NCBI RefSeq assembly: GCF_905475345.1
Contig: NC_066590.1
Location: 620,001-684,000, forward strand
DNA: 64,000 bases
DNA from: Vespula vulgaris
Lineage: Eukaryota; Arthropoda; Insecta; Hymenoptera; Vespidae
Direction: 5' to 3'
The notes beneath the pieces were generated by a model, which was given only the letters and a program-made list of their open reading frames with translations, did no database searches and was not told the DNA's origin. Each line of letters starts with the position of its first letter. Within the stretch, counting starts at the first letter, position 1. Shown in pieces: positions 1 to 11,300 of the stretch. Made by a program: the position numbers and the translations under genes.

Positions 1-1758
1 TCGTAGCTCGTTTCGAAGCTTTGAATGCCGTATGCCGTTCGAATTGTCATCGGGATCTTTTTGAGAGAGAAGACAAAAAAACAAAAAAGAAGAAAAAGAA
101 ATAGTAATATCGAAGTCATCGTTCGTACGTTGAATATGTATGACTTTTATATCAGAAGATTGGAAGAAAGCAAAGAAAATAGGAACTCGCGGCGATGGTG
201 GTGGTGGCTGCGGTGCGGTCCATCGATCGTAGCAAGTAATCGCGGTAAAAGTTTATATGTACATACGTACGTACCGCTTCGAGAAAAGAATGATTTCAAA
301 TTTTCATCGAATCTTGAATCGCTCGATTCGTTCAACCAAGAAATCTCCAATTCCTCGAGAGCTACCGTAGTTACCATTGCGAGCAAAGCATGTACGTCAA
401 CGTTGTTATCGACGAATTCTGCCGTAAAGACTACTTCCTCTAAAATCAACTGTAGGACCAATGAACTGATCACGGTATCCGCCGGGACGCCTTTCACGAT
501 CATTCGCACCAACTCGTGAAAGATACGATTCTTCGATCTTCGGATGTAATTTTTAATTTTGTTCTGCTCCTCGAGTCTCCTTTTCTCCTTACGAAGATCG
601 AATCTCTCCGGTAAAATGTGCCTATGGGAAATTTGACGATTCAAGCTCTTGGATCTCGGCGTAAGGAAAATATTCTATTTGAATTTTGAGTTTTAACCTT
701 TCCGGTGACGGAGGTCTCCTTTGTAAACTCTTAAGGACGTATTCTACGTTCTCGTCGTTACAAAAATATCTTGGCCTCGGCGTGCGAGCGTACGGCAGGA
801 TTCTAAAGAATTTCAAAGTGCCAGAATCTAATTTTCTCTTTGCGAGAATTCGCGAGAAAACTGGCAAGGTTTCGTGTGACGAAAAATACATATACATACA
901 TACATATGTGTGTTAGATACGGTGTGTCTATTTTGCCAGCGCGAAAAGAAAATTTGTCGTGAAAAATAACGACCGATTCGTCGTTCTCTAGCTTTCGATA
1001 TCTTACAATGGATGAGCCAATAAAGGTTCACTAGTTTCCGTGTAATCCTCATCGATGTCGTCCTCGCTCGTGATAGAAGCAAGGCTATCGCACTTCTTCA
1101 ACGACCACAATTTCTTTTCCTCCTTCGAATCTTCCCGTACTTGTCTTCTTCGATAGTCCCTTTTCTCCTCGAGATTTTCTTCGCTGTCTTGGAAATCTGC
1201 ATCGTACCATTCGAGAGGATACTCCTCCTCCTCCTCCTCCTCCTGCTTGTCACGGTGGACGAGCTCTTCAAGATACTCTACAAACGAAAACGAGAGTCGA
1301 GTCGCGTCTAAACAGCTCCTAGATATCGAATCCATCTCTCGAAGATCCTCGAAGAGGTGATATAATTATTGTAAATATTCCAACGATACCTCTTTTACCA
1401 ATTTCGGAATAAATTCTCTCCTCGTTGAAATCATCGTCGGTCTGAACAAACGCGAGATTACTCAATGTATCAGTGGAAATTCGTCGATGCAAAGTAGGTA
1501 CGAGCTTTTTCTTACTTTAGACAAGAGCTTTCTTGCCTTGACACTCGAGTCCACTTGTGATTTAATATCCTCGATGTCACTCGATGCTTCTAGGTCGTCC
1601 TTTGCTATCTTCTTCGGAGGTCTTCTTGGTTTACTTTGAAATAAGTTTCCCCTGAAGGGTGGGTAAAGTGGATAGAATATCTGTACATCTTTGTTAAAAG
1701 AATCAGGTTCATTCGTATTTTTCAGTTTCGACGACTCCACGAAATTCTCAGCTTCCAT
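1..1758 (-). CDS. unrecognised acidic protein, 5' six coding exons (partial, runs off left edge)
   Basis: I do not recognise this protein. Six exons on the minus strand join in perfect phase: 1516-1758, 1399-1441, 1007-1277, 698-802, 275-654 and 1-56, giving 366 codons so far. The start is the ATG at 1758; the frame is open further upstream, so an earlier start is possible. The N-terminal third is charged and proline/lysine-rich (KPRRPPKKIAKDDLE). The middle has a run of seven glutamates (EEEEEEEYPLEWYD) and Ser/Asp/Glu-rich text. The fifth exon encodes a basic stretch followed by a well-formed helical segment (FHELVRMIVKGVPADTVISS). That last exon looks like a folded domain and is the best query for homology. 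No signal peptide or membrane segment is visible. The intron between 698 and 654 is only 43 nt. The acceptor of the 698-802 exon could also lie about 18-24 nt upstream. The reality of the gene is inferred from phase closure over five introns. Confidence 0.72.
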
Positions 1759-2150
1759 CCTCGTGGCCAACGTTAACAAGATCCATCGTATCTTCCGGTA
1801 CTTTTTATTTTTTCTATTTTTATCGACGATGGTCGTTACGCGAAAGCAAAATAAAAAGAAAAATTAAAAAAAAAAAAAAAAGAAAAAAAAATATCGATGG
1901 AATAAAAGTTTGGTTAATTCACGCCCGCGACAGCTGCGATCTCGATTCGAGGTTTCGAAAAAAAAAGAGAGAGAGAGAAGGAATAAAAAAGAGCAGGAGA
2001 ATTGACGAGCAGCGCGCACGTCGTTCCATATTTTTTTATTTATCGCATTCCCTGCCAATCTTGACGTGAGCGCTAGCTTTACAATGCGTTTCCGTTCTTT
2101 CGTATAAAAATAAATCCGTACGCGCGATCGAGGTGGATGACGATGTAAAA

Positions 2151-2184
2151 AAGAAAGAAAGAAAGAAAGAAGGAAGGAAGGAAA
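2151..2184. repeat. GAAA/GGAA microsatellite
   Basis: Tandem AAAG units grading into AAGG units. Confidence 0.9.
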
Positions 2185-2430
2185 AGTCATTCGAGACATT
2201 TGCGACTATTTCCAGGCGAAATACGTGATTAATGTAAAAATTATTCTTGGGAAAATATTCCTTCGTTCCTCTGACCTTTCACCTTTCGCTTTGTCGTATA
2301 CGTACCTGCAACTATAAGTGTCATCGAATCCATCGGAATGCGACGTATTTCCGCTACTTTTTTTCCTCTTGCATTTTCATTTTCCGATAGAATAACACAT
2401 TTTCTCTCCTCCCCTCTCCTTCATTCTGCT

Positions 2431-2462
2431 TTCTCTTTCTTTCTCTCTCTCTCTCTCTCTCA
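2431..2462. repeat. CT-rich microsatellite
   Basis: Nearly pure CT dinucleotide run with TTCT interruptions. Confidence 0.85.
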
Positions 2463-3907
2463 CTCGCAATCGAGCTTTTATCTTAATTGTTCGTCATGTC
2501 TATCCGGTTGTCGAGAGAGAACTCGCAGTGTGGACGTGCCTTAATAACGACAGTACGACAGGTCGAAAGACAGTAAATCCGCGGAAATGCCGTAGGAGAA
2601 TAACGTCCATTAAAATATTTTAATCAAGCTGACAACTCTTTGGGTAAGGTAGAAGACGAGGTAAAGAGGGGAGGAGAGGGAGGGACGAAAATCGGCGTCG
2701 ACCGTTTAACTTTCTCCCTTCTTGTTTTTCCTTCCTCGCGGAAAGTCTTTGCCGTGGAATCCTTTGATTTTAAGCACAATTCAAACGATCGCGAAAGTTT
2801 TTCATTTAATTGTTTATATTTTTTCATAAGGGAAGATCGCCCGTCTGTCTCGAGTAAGCGTAAGACAAAATGGAAACTTTTAGTTGGAAACTCGGTGAAA
2901 ATTGGAAACTGATATTCGGGCTCGATGCAGCTCACGAAAATTACGGTCGACGTAATTTTGACGATCGCACGTTAGGAAGGTAAACAATACAGCGTACTGC
3001 GATTTGATAGCTGCATACATATCATAATTAAGCATACTAATTAAGTGTGACACTGTGAAGTCGGTAACGTCTCTCTTTGTCCGTTTAACCATGGCAAAGC
3101 TTTGTCGCTATGTAAAATCGCTATTAACGTGTCGCTTTGATCATGCGATACCGAATTGGATCTTTGAGGATGAAAGTACTCGTTTTACCCGACTTAACGA
3201 CGCGTAGAAATTTTAATTAAGTGTATCATAATATTAGATCGTAATATATGAAATCGTCATTTTCGGATAGCATAGGACGCATTAAATTGATATCCGTGCA
3301 ACTTGGATCGTAAGAACGATCAAACGAATCGATTTACCGGCTCGTATTATACGATCGATATTTATTCGTCGAGAGAGAGGAAGATCAAAGAGTTTCCTTC
3401 AAAACGAAACGACTATTTTGGTCGAGACGACGAGATAAAAATATCGCGCTTTGAAATTTTCGATGGGGCCTTTGTAGGTGACACGTACGGTGTATAAATT
3501 GTCACGGTTTCCTGAAATTTTGATGCTCGGTAACGTGGTCGGTGCGGCGAGGATGGTGGTCTCGCGGTTGTGGACGGAGGTGGTGTTTCGAGGTGTCAGC
3601 GACAGAAAGAGGCGCACGAATTGCGAGGAAAGAGGTTCTCCTAGTCTCCTAGCGCAAAGAGGGAACCGTAATGTAGAGGGGTTCGCGTAATAATCAGGGA
3701 AAAGGGGGTGAGTCGCTGGATATAGAGGCGATGCTAGAAAGACAATGAACAGAGAAGTGTAAAAGGCCCTTTTCGCGCTAACGGTCCTTGTCGTGAGTAT
3801 TTAATTACGGCCTCCAGGTGTCCAGGGACGAGGACAGAGGGATCATATCCGAGTATTTACCGCACACCAACTCTCACGAGAGTTCGCCAATTACTCTTCA
3901 AAAGTGA

Positions 3908-3931
3908 CTCTCTCTCTCTCTCTCTCTCTCT
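3908..3931. repeat. (CT)n microsatellite
   Basis: About twelve CT units. Confidence 0.9.
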
Positions 3932-4690
3932 GTCTCGTTTCTCGTGAACTACGCGACTAGCCTTTACTACACGTCCCTTTGAAAGAGCATAGAATTAGAA
4001 AGCAGCAAACTCGGTCTATTTTTCTGAGAAGATAACGCTATCGTGCGTGGACGGAAATTCGTCGAGTGAAACTCGAAAAGGACAGATCTTTGAAAACAGA
4101 TTACTTCGGTCGAGAGGAAAGTGAAGTCCCCTCTTTGCAATGCGCTTTGCTACGAGCTTTGCCACGTATATATATATACGTACATCTACGTGACGGAGTA
4201 TCGTCGGAAAGACGTCGCGTCGAGACCCTTCGGTTTTCCGCTGTAATACATATCGCAGCTGTGGAATTCCCGATGGCACTTTACTCGAGGCTATGAGAGG
4301 GTAAAGTCGTTAGGTGGAAGCGTCGATAGCTTAACGTCTAACAAGATGCTTTGACCGACCCACACTCGCCTGGGATATGAAACTTTGGTGGCGCAATAAT
4401 TTCGTATAAATTTCATTTACGTATTTTCTTCGGCGTATATATCGGAGATAAGATTCTCCTAGTTTCGTCTCTTGGTATCTTATCCGCTCGTTAAGCCCTA
4501 AGCTCGCTCGGTAATGACTTTTAATTAAATTAACACTGTAAACGATTACCTTCCTTAATTTCGCCGGTAAATTCCTCTCGAGTGAAAATCTTCAAGGATA
4601 TGAGGAGAACGCGAATGTGACTCTCCAACGCTGCTTGCTAGGAAGCTTCCTCGAGGAGTAGGAAGGGGTTAGAGGTTACGAGAAAAGGAA

Positions 4691-4691
4691 A

Positions 4692-4722
<31 letters not shown>
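4691..4722. repeat. (AGC)n trinucleotide repeat
   Basis: About ten AGC units, one variant (AGT). It lies in no supported reading frame. Confidence 0.9.
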
Positions 4723-4723
<1 letters not shown>

Positions 4724-5527
4724 AGCGTATTCGAAAAGTGGGAGTTAATCGCCAGAGTCGAGCGTCGAACTCGCGAATCTTAAGGGCTCCTAACAAAAGA
4801 CATAGCGCAGCTCATGGAAACTAAGTCGGAAGGATAATTAGCCACCTGCATCACCTGCGGGGTGGTTCCTCTCTTCTCTTCTCTTCTCTTCGCTCCTCCG
4901 GTCGATGACGCATTAGCACCAAAAGGGAAGCTCGCCGTTCTAAATGGCAACCGAGCCTGAAAGCAAACTAATCCAAGTTATAGTTCGAACACGTGCGAGT
5001 AATCTGCAAAGTGAAAACTCGAAACGGCGAAAGCTTTCTCGAATATGCCTCGGATAGGAAACGAAGAGAGGAGAAGTAGGGAAGAAGGGAGACGGCCCAA
5101 AAGGTTTCGTCTCAAAATTGGCCCGTGAAACACCTGAGAGATCGACCAAAGCACTCAGACCCATCGATTCGAACGCATCGAAGCAACCAAGTGTGACGGA
5201 AGCGATTATCGAGCGCACCTGCTGCGTACTCATCGATCTCTCAAGTGTGTGAGCTTTCCACGTGTTTTCGCTTTCTAAGTAAACATGAATTATCAATTCG
5301 CCGAGAGTCGACGATAAACTTTGCTCATATAATTTAATTATTCATTTTTAATAAACGAAACACCTGGAACGTTACTCAAGAGTACGCGATATATCTACGT
5401 ATAATTCAATATCGTTCTCAGAAAATCAACGACTTTCGATCGAAAAATGTAGCGCTCTTTCATTAACATGACTTTTAATTTGCACGTCAATTTAAACCGA
5501 GTTAACCCGCATTTAACAGACGTCGCT

Positions 5528-5602
5528 TGTTCGTTCGTTCGTTCGTTCGTTCGTTCGTTCGTTCGTCCGATCGTTCGTTCGTTCGTTCGTTCGTTCGTTC
5601 GT
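5528..5602. repeat. (TTCG)n tetranucleotide repeat
   Basis: About eighteen TTCG units with one interruption (TCCGA). It contains a CpG in every unit. It translates as a Ser/Phe/Val/Arg repeat in one frame, which is an artefact. Confidence 0.92.
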
Positions 5603-6074
5603 TTCTCATCGACGTCGACGATCGTAGTCGTCGGTGACGACGACGTCGCTCGCGAAATTTGATTACCCGAGCTAAATTACTATGTAAGTGAATTAACGAT
5701 GCATCCGCTCTCTATGAAATAGCAATAATCAGGGCAGACGAAATCAAACGTGCGCTACGAGAGGGGATGTCCTACCTCGTACAATCGCCTTTTATATGCC
5801 GGATATTAACGCGATTGTGCAGCTGTAAAATCGAGTAAATTATGAATCGCGAAGGTAAGGGCTCTTGGAAAATTTCCTCGCTTTTTCCAACCTCGTCTTC
5901 TTTTGACGAATCCAACGAAACGCCATTCCCGAACATTGCCAAAGTTGTTGGATATATTTCGTGCGACGTCGAGCGACGTCGAGCGAAAAATATAATACTT
6001 CTATGTTACTCCCTCGAAAATATCCTCTACGCGTACGTAACAAGTTTCCAAGTCGTTAACAACTTGAAACTGTG

Positions 6075-6076
6075 AA

Positions 6077-6115
<39 letters not shown>
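6075..6115. repeat. (GA)n microsatellite
   Basis: GA dinucleotide run flanked by GAAA units. Confidence 0.9.
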
Positions 6116-6117
<2 letters not shown>

Positions 6118-7230
6118 TCTCGTGGAATATACTTTACCGTCGGACTCGTAAGATCGTCGTTATGTGCTTAACGTCTCGTCCACGTCTTCACTTTGGATCA
6201 TCGCCCGTCAAATTTTTGTTTCTTTCGGTTGGTGCTTCCTTAGAGATTCCACGTGCAAGCTCGATTATAACGTACACGTAAATCCATACGATGGATCTAC
6301 GTAAGAGATTCCCGTTTTCTCGACATATCGTAAACGCGAAACCGTACCATCAGGAAGATAAATTTTTATATATCTGGTACATGCTCGTAAAACAATATTC
6401 GAATAAAATCGTATTCTAGATCGTAGGAAAATAGGTGCTTTTGAGCGCGCTTTTTGCGTGCTCAAAACCGTGTGTATTTTTATGATAACCAGGAGCTAAA
6501 AACGTTTCGTGACCTTTTTTCCGGTATCGACGTCCGTTTCTCCAACCTCGATTCTTGAATTATTGCTTTCGACGTTTTCTTTTTTCACTTTTTAATTCCA
6601 TTCGAGAAATCTTCTAACGCACGCTCTTCCAACGGTATAAGATTTATAGTCATGGGAGAAACCTAAAAGAATTACTCGCGCAGGTGATATAACGAGGAAC
6701 GATAGCATCCTCCCAAGGCTCTCGATTCAATCGTCGAACAAACGCACCGAAAGAGATTGCCATTAAAAGTTCTCTCCTGCGATTATGCTTTTACGAATAA
6801 AATAGATACTTCGTTAATGATCCATTGAGAAGGGAAGGAATAAAGAGAGAGAGCTGTTCGTTCTTGGATGGTTTTCTTCTCTGTCGAAGGTACCTTCAAA
6901 GAAATCAATTTGAAGAGAGAGAATCTTAACATCCACCGAAGATTTTATCTGCGAGATCTACTCGGAAGGAAGACTACAAAGGATTACGTACATTAAAGAT
7001 TATTCTAAAGTCTGTGCTATTTACGAGGGAATTGCTATTTTTCGTTCTCGCGAGTAAAAGAAGCATGTCGAAGACAGGAGGTACGAGTCTGGCTTGATTA
7101 CAAATTGAAACTCTGGCTGGTAAGGAACTCTGTCTTTTCTCTGCCAAACGATTTTCGTATTCGAATGAATGTATAAAGCTAAAGTCAGAAGGTACCGGTT
7201 TGCTGTGGACGTGTCTCGAAAGATAAGCCC

Positions 7231-7288
7231 AGAGAGACAAAGAGAGAGAGAGAGAGGGAGAGGGAGAGGGAGAGAGAGAAAGAGAGAG
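7231..7288. repeat. GA/GGGA microsatellite
   Basis: GA run interrupted by GGGA units; purines only over almost 60 bases. Confidence 0.88.
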
Positions 7289-7544
7289 TAATCGGCCTGG
7301 AAAGAATAGACTTAATTATCTGTCATAGATGATGGTTCTGCAGTTGGCTGAATATGTATGGTTTCCGTTTTGATAGCACAAAGGATAGAGAAGAGAGAAT
7401 CCTAAATCAGAGTAGCGGCCAAAGTGATTAGGTTTCGCGGATCTTTTGAGGAATGTAACTCAAAGCGAGCCGAGCAAACCTGAACACATCGTATGTGCTT
7501 GCGGCGGTTACGGAACAGTGACAGCAACGACCATTCAGGAACGC

Positions 7545-7610
7545 TCCTCTCTCTCTCTCTCTCTCTTCCTCTTTCTCTCTTTCTCTATCTATCTTCTTCT
7601 TCTTCTTCCC
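7545..7610. repeat. CT/CTT microsatellite
   Basis: CT run grading into TTC triplets; pyrimidine-only. Confidence 0.88.
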
Positions 7611-10600
7611 CTTTTCGTTCTCCTTGTCCGTGGACACATACCAGTGCTCTGCGTGTATCGTCTCTAGGAAAGTTTCTAACGAGCCAACCGGAGTTTCCGT
7701 CGTTATTGATGTAAATCAGACACAGGATTATAATTTAATCTAGTAGCAGCCATGTCCCTAGAGTTTGCAACTTGCGCGTTCCCTCATTATCGGTCCGTGA
7801 GTTTTAATAACTTGAAACGAGTAAATTAAAGAATCTCGGACGGGGTCTTTCTAGACGAGGAATAAGAATTTTTATCTGCTTTGAAGTGATATCGGAGGGT
7901 AAGGAAAGCTTTACGACGACTGACTGGAGGAGTAGTAAAAGAGGAAGAGAAGAAGAAGAGGAGGAGGAGGAGGAGGAAGCAGAAGGAATCGAAGAAGAAA
8001 GAGGACGAAAGATCGTAAAACGTTATAAGACATTTGAATGTAAATAGGTGGCGAGACACGTCCGAGCACGGAAAACACGTCTCGGTGGTATCGACTTTTG
8101 AGTCGCCGTTTGTCATGGGTACACCGCGTACACCAACGCTAGCCGGAGGCCTTCCCTCGTCGTATCGAGAGAAAGAGGACTATCCCGAGAGAACAGAATT
8201 TTTCTTCTTATACCCTTCTCAGCGTTACGAAATGACTTTCCACGAGGAAACTTCGTTACCCTCTTAAAACTCCAGCAGTCCTTTTATTTCGACCCTTATT
8301 CTTTTCTCCTTCATACATACATGCATATATCTAGACTTTGAAAGACAATATGGACGATAGGAACGTTCACGGGAAAAAATAAATTCCCTTTCGTTTCGAA
8401 ATGGATAGCGGAGCGTGCATCGATTTAACCGTTAAACGTTTCTCTTCTTGCTTAAAGCCATATCGACTGTCGTTCGTTTCGTAGAAAAGTCGAGAGAGAG
8501 AATTAACTGGCGCGTAGAAGAGAAAAGGAAGAGGAGAAGTAGCAGTGGAAGAAGAAGAAGAAGAATAAGTGGAAGAGGGTTTAGTCGAGGACCAAACCTT
8601 CGAGCAAAAAGATACGATCGAGTTCTCGTCGGAAAATCGTTCTTCATTATCATGAACACACACAAGCGGTAATGTCCTCTCTCCAAAGCGAGGAACCTTA
8701 ATCGTCTCGATTCCTTTACCACCACTATTCTCTCCCCGATCGAGATTTTCCGAGTGTATTTGGCGAGCATCGAGTCGCAGCATTTAATTGGAACTACTCG
8801 GGAAAGAATAACTTTTGAAGCGGGACATATCGGATACTCGTAATTTAACCTAATGGCAATAGTAGTAGAAAATAGAGAACGGGCAAGTCAGGAAGAAAGA
8901 GAGATAGCCGCAAAGTTTCTGTTTTCAGCGAGCGGAATATCATCGCGAGCGGAATTATTTACGTCCTGGTACGGACGAGGAGAGGGGGAGGGGGAGGTTA
9001 GTCGCGCTCGGCAGAATAGAAAGGACAGAAAATGCAAACAAGGAGAATAGCATTGGGTATGGCGCGATAGAGTCGAGATAGTCGACACATTCGCGCACAT
9101 ACCTATACACTAGCGCTGCATTAAAAAGTAGCAACTTCCTGGTTGCTGCCGCAGGAATCCATTTCGGGCACTGCAAGCACTGCGTTTCAGAGCCGGAGCA
9201 ACGGGGATTACAAGTTTGGTCCATTAAAAACGGTTGTTGCCGTCGTCCAGCACTCCCCATATACCTACCCAACGATCTCACCCCTTAAACCTCCCAGGCT
9301 GCTCCATCCAGCTATACAACGCTACTTGCTGTAACTGCAAGGATACACGAACGAGCAAGTATCGTTTCGCTTTTACGAGCATACCTAGGTACGCGCAGGT
9401 ATGTCTGTAAATCTGGCTGACCAAAGAAAAACTTGCCGGCTTTTCTTCCTCCTCTTCTTCTTTTTTCTCGACGTGCAGTCTCCTCGTTACTCGCGTTAGC
9501 GAGGTATTCGTTCGTTCCTATAAATCGAAGACGAATGGACCCCCGTAAACCGTTAGAGTGCAGGAACATCCTCTCACGGAGCGATAGGAAACGATAGGAT
9601 CGATTTGACTAAACGAACGTTGGCTCGATGGTTGGCCCCTACGAACGCTTGGCAAACGCATTAAGAAGAGGTATACCGGATTCTGTTAATTTCCAATTAT
9701 CGAAGGCTCCGACCGTCGAGCGGACCATTTGGAGAAGCGTAATTTCGAAGGAGGTATGCAGCTGGTTAGGTTAGCGGGCATTAATCATGACGTTTGGAGA
9801 GACGAGCGCAGAGCGTATCGCGCTACCTCGGAAACGTCGATGCCGGGTGCATTGTTAATTCTGGTGCTCGGCAGAACGTAGAGTATCCTTGCCAAGGAAT
9901 GTACGTATGCGGAGTGGTATATACACTCGGATGCGCGAGAACCTAATATGTGAGAATACAAAGGGCAAAGTAAACCAAGGGATTATAGAAACGTAGTTAC
10001 ATAGACGAATAACAGACCGACTATCCTTCTAATATCGAGGGAATTTCTTTAATCTCTCAGTGGGAAATTCAGCTACATAGACGGATACGTAGACACTTGG
10101 CTATCTAGCAGATAGGAAGGAAACGTCGAGAATACGGTATGCGAATCGATACGCGATAATCCAAATTCAATGGCAAATTCTAGCTTAAGCATCGGCAGTC
10201 GTGCGATCTAACGCGATCGTACGCTCCTGTGTTGGCCATTTACGAGCAACCTCCCGTAGTAGAGAACTTAGAATGTGCAATGTTTGTGTAATATCTAAGA
10301 AAGTCTGTACAAGTACGAGGTAACCTCTTTCCCTCCGGTGGGGATCCATCCAACGTGCCTGGAATTCGGTGGTGAGCTTTTCCAAGCGTATCAAGTAAGA
10401 AGTTCCCTCTTATATACGGGGTGATACAACCCTTTCGTTTCCCCGACGGATACGAACCTCGTCCTTAATTCTTTTTTTCTCCGGCATTGCGTCGAACGTT
10501 TCCTCCTTTACAACGTCCAAACTCTCGCTAATGTATATTTGGTACGGTCTTTAAGATATCGGAAATTTTCTAACGACTGCGAGGCTCCTTTTTACGATTG

Positions 10601-11224
10601 TCGTAAAAAGAAACAGTTATCGGTCGAGCGAAGGCGGACGCACACCTTGTATAACACCTACGTGCCTTACTACTTCTTCTCCGACTTTACGGAACGTAAC
10701 AAAGCCATGTAGGATTCTGCAGGAAGAAATATGGCCGGTAAAGGTGGAATACGCGATGTGCATCGGCCCGCTGTAAAATCTCTCTTTCGTTAATACGAAT
10801 TTCCCTGGATTCTTTCCCGTGTCCTTTAGAAATTTATCTATCGGACGATCGAATTTCTTTCGTTCGGTACGCTTAAAGAATTCTCTGCTTTATTGTTTCA
10901 ATGAACGAATCGAGAGGGTCGTTTAAGTTTAACGTTCCTCGATATGACGTACCCCGTACTGTCCAAATAAGGTACCTTGAAGATAAACGGAAACGTATCG
11001 CTTTGCGCATAGCAAATCTCCGTTCGTTACCGCAAACGTTTGTCCCAAAGGCTTAGCCTAGTTTCAAGCATTATTATCGTTTCGTCGGCAACCTTCTTGC
11101 CTCGTCGCTCGACGACGAAATTTCTCGTTAGCCGACACGGTAACGAGGGAGAAGATTCGTCTCCGGGGTTGCCCAGTGGCGTAGCTCGCGAATCTCGGCC
11201 ACTCCTTTTTCCTTCTCTTTCTAT

Positions 11225-11229
11225 CCTCT

Positions 11230-11261
<32 letters not shown>

Positions 11262-11300
11262 GTCTGTCTGTGTGTGTGTGTGTGTGCGCGCGCGCGCGTG
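11225..11300. repeat. compound CT-TG-CG microsatellite
   Basis: CT units followed by TCTG, then TG, then CG units (11225-11300). The alternating TG/CG part is a Z-DNA-type sequence. Confidence 0.88.

Noticed and set aside
1003..1335. Start of the third exon of the left gene at the ATG near 1335
   Set aside because: A much better acceptor (TTTGTAG, 1278-1280) keeps phase with the previous exon; the upstream part is then intron.
5468..5662. Ser/Phe/Val/Arg repeat protein
   Set aside because: Translation of the TTCG microsatellite.
8034..8267. 77-residue plus-strand frame without low complexity
   Set aside because: No splice context, no family resemblance and no flanking exons; length expected by chance.
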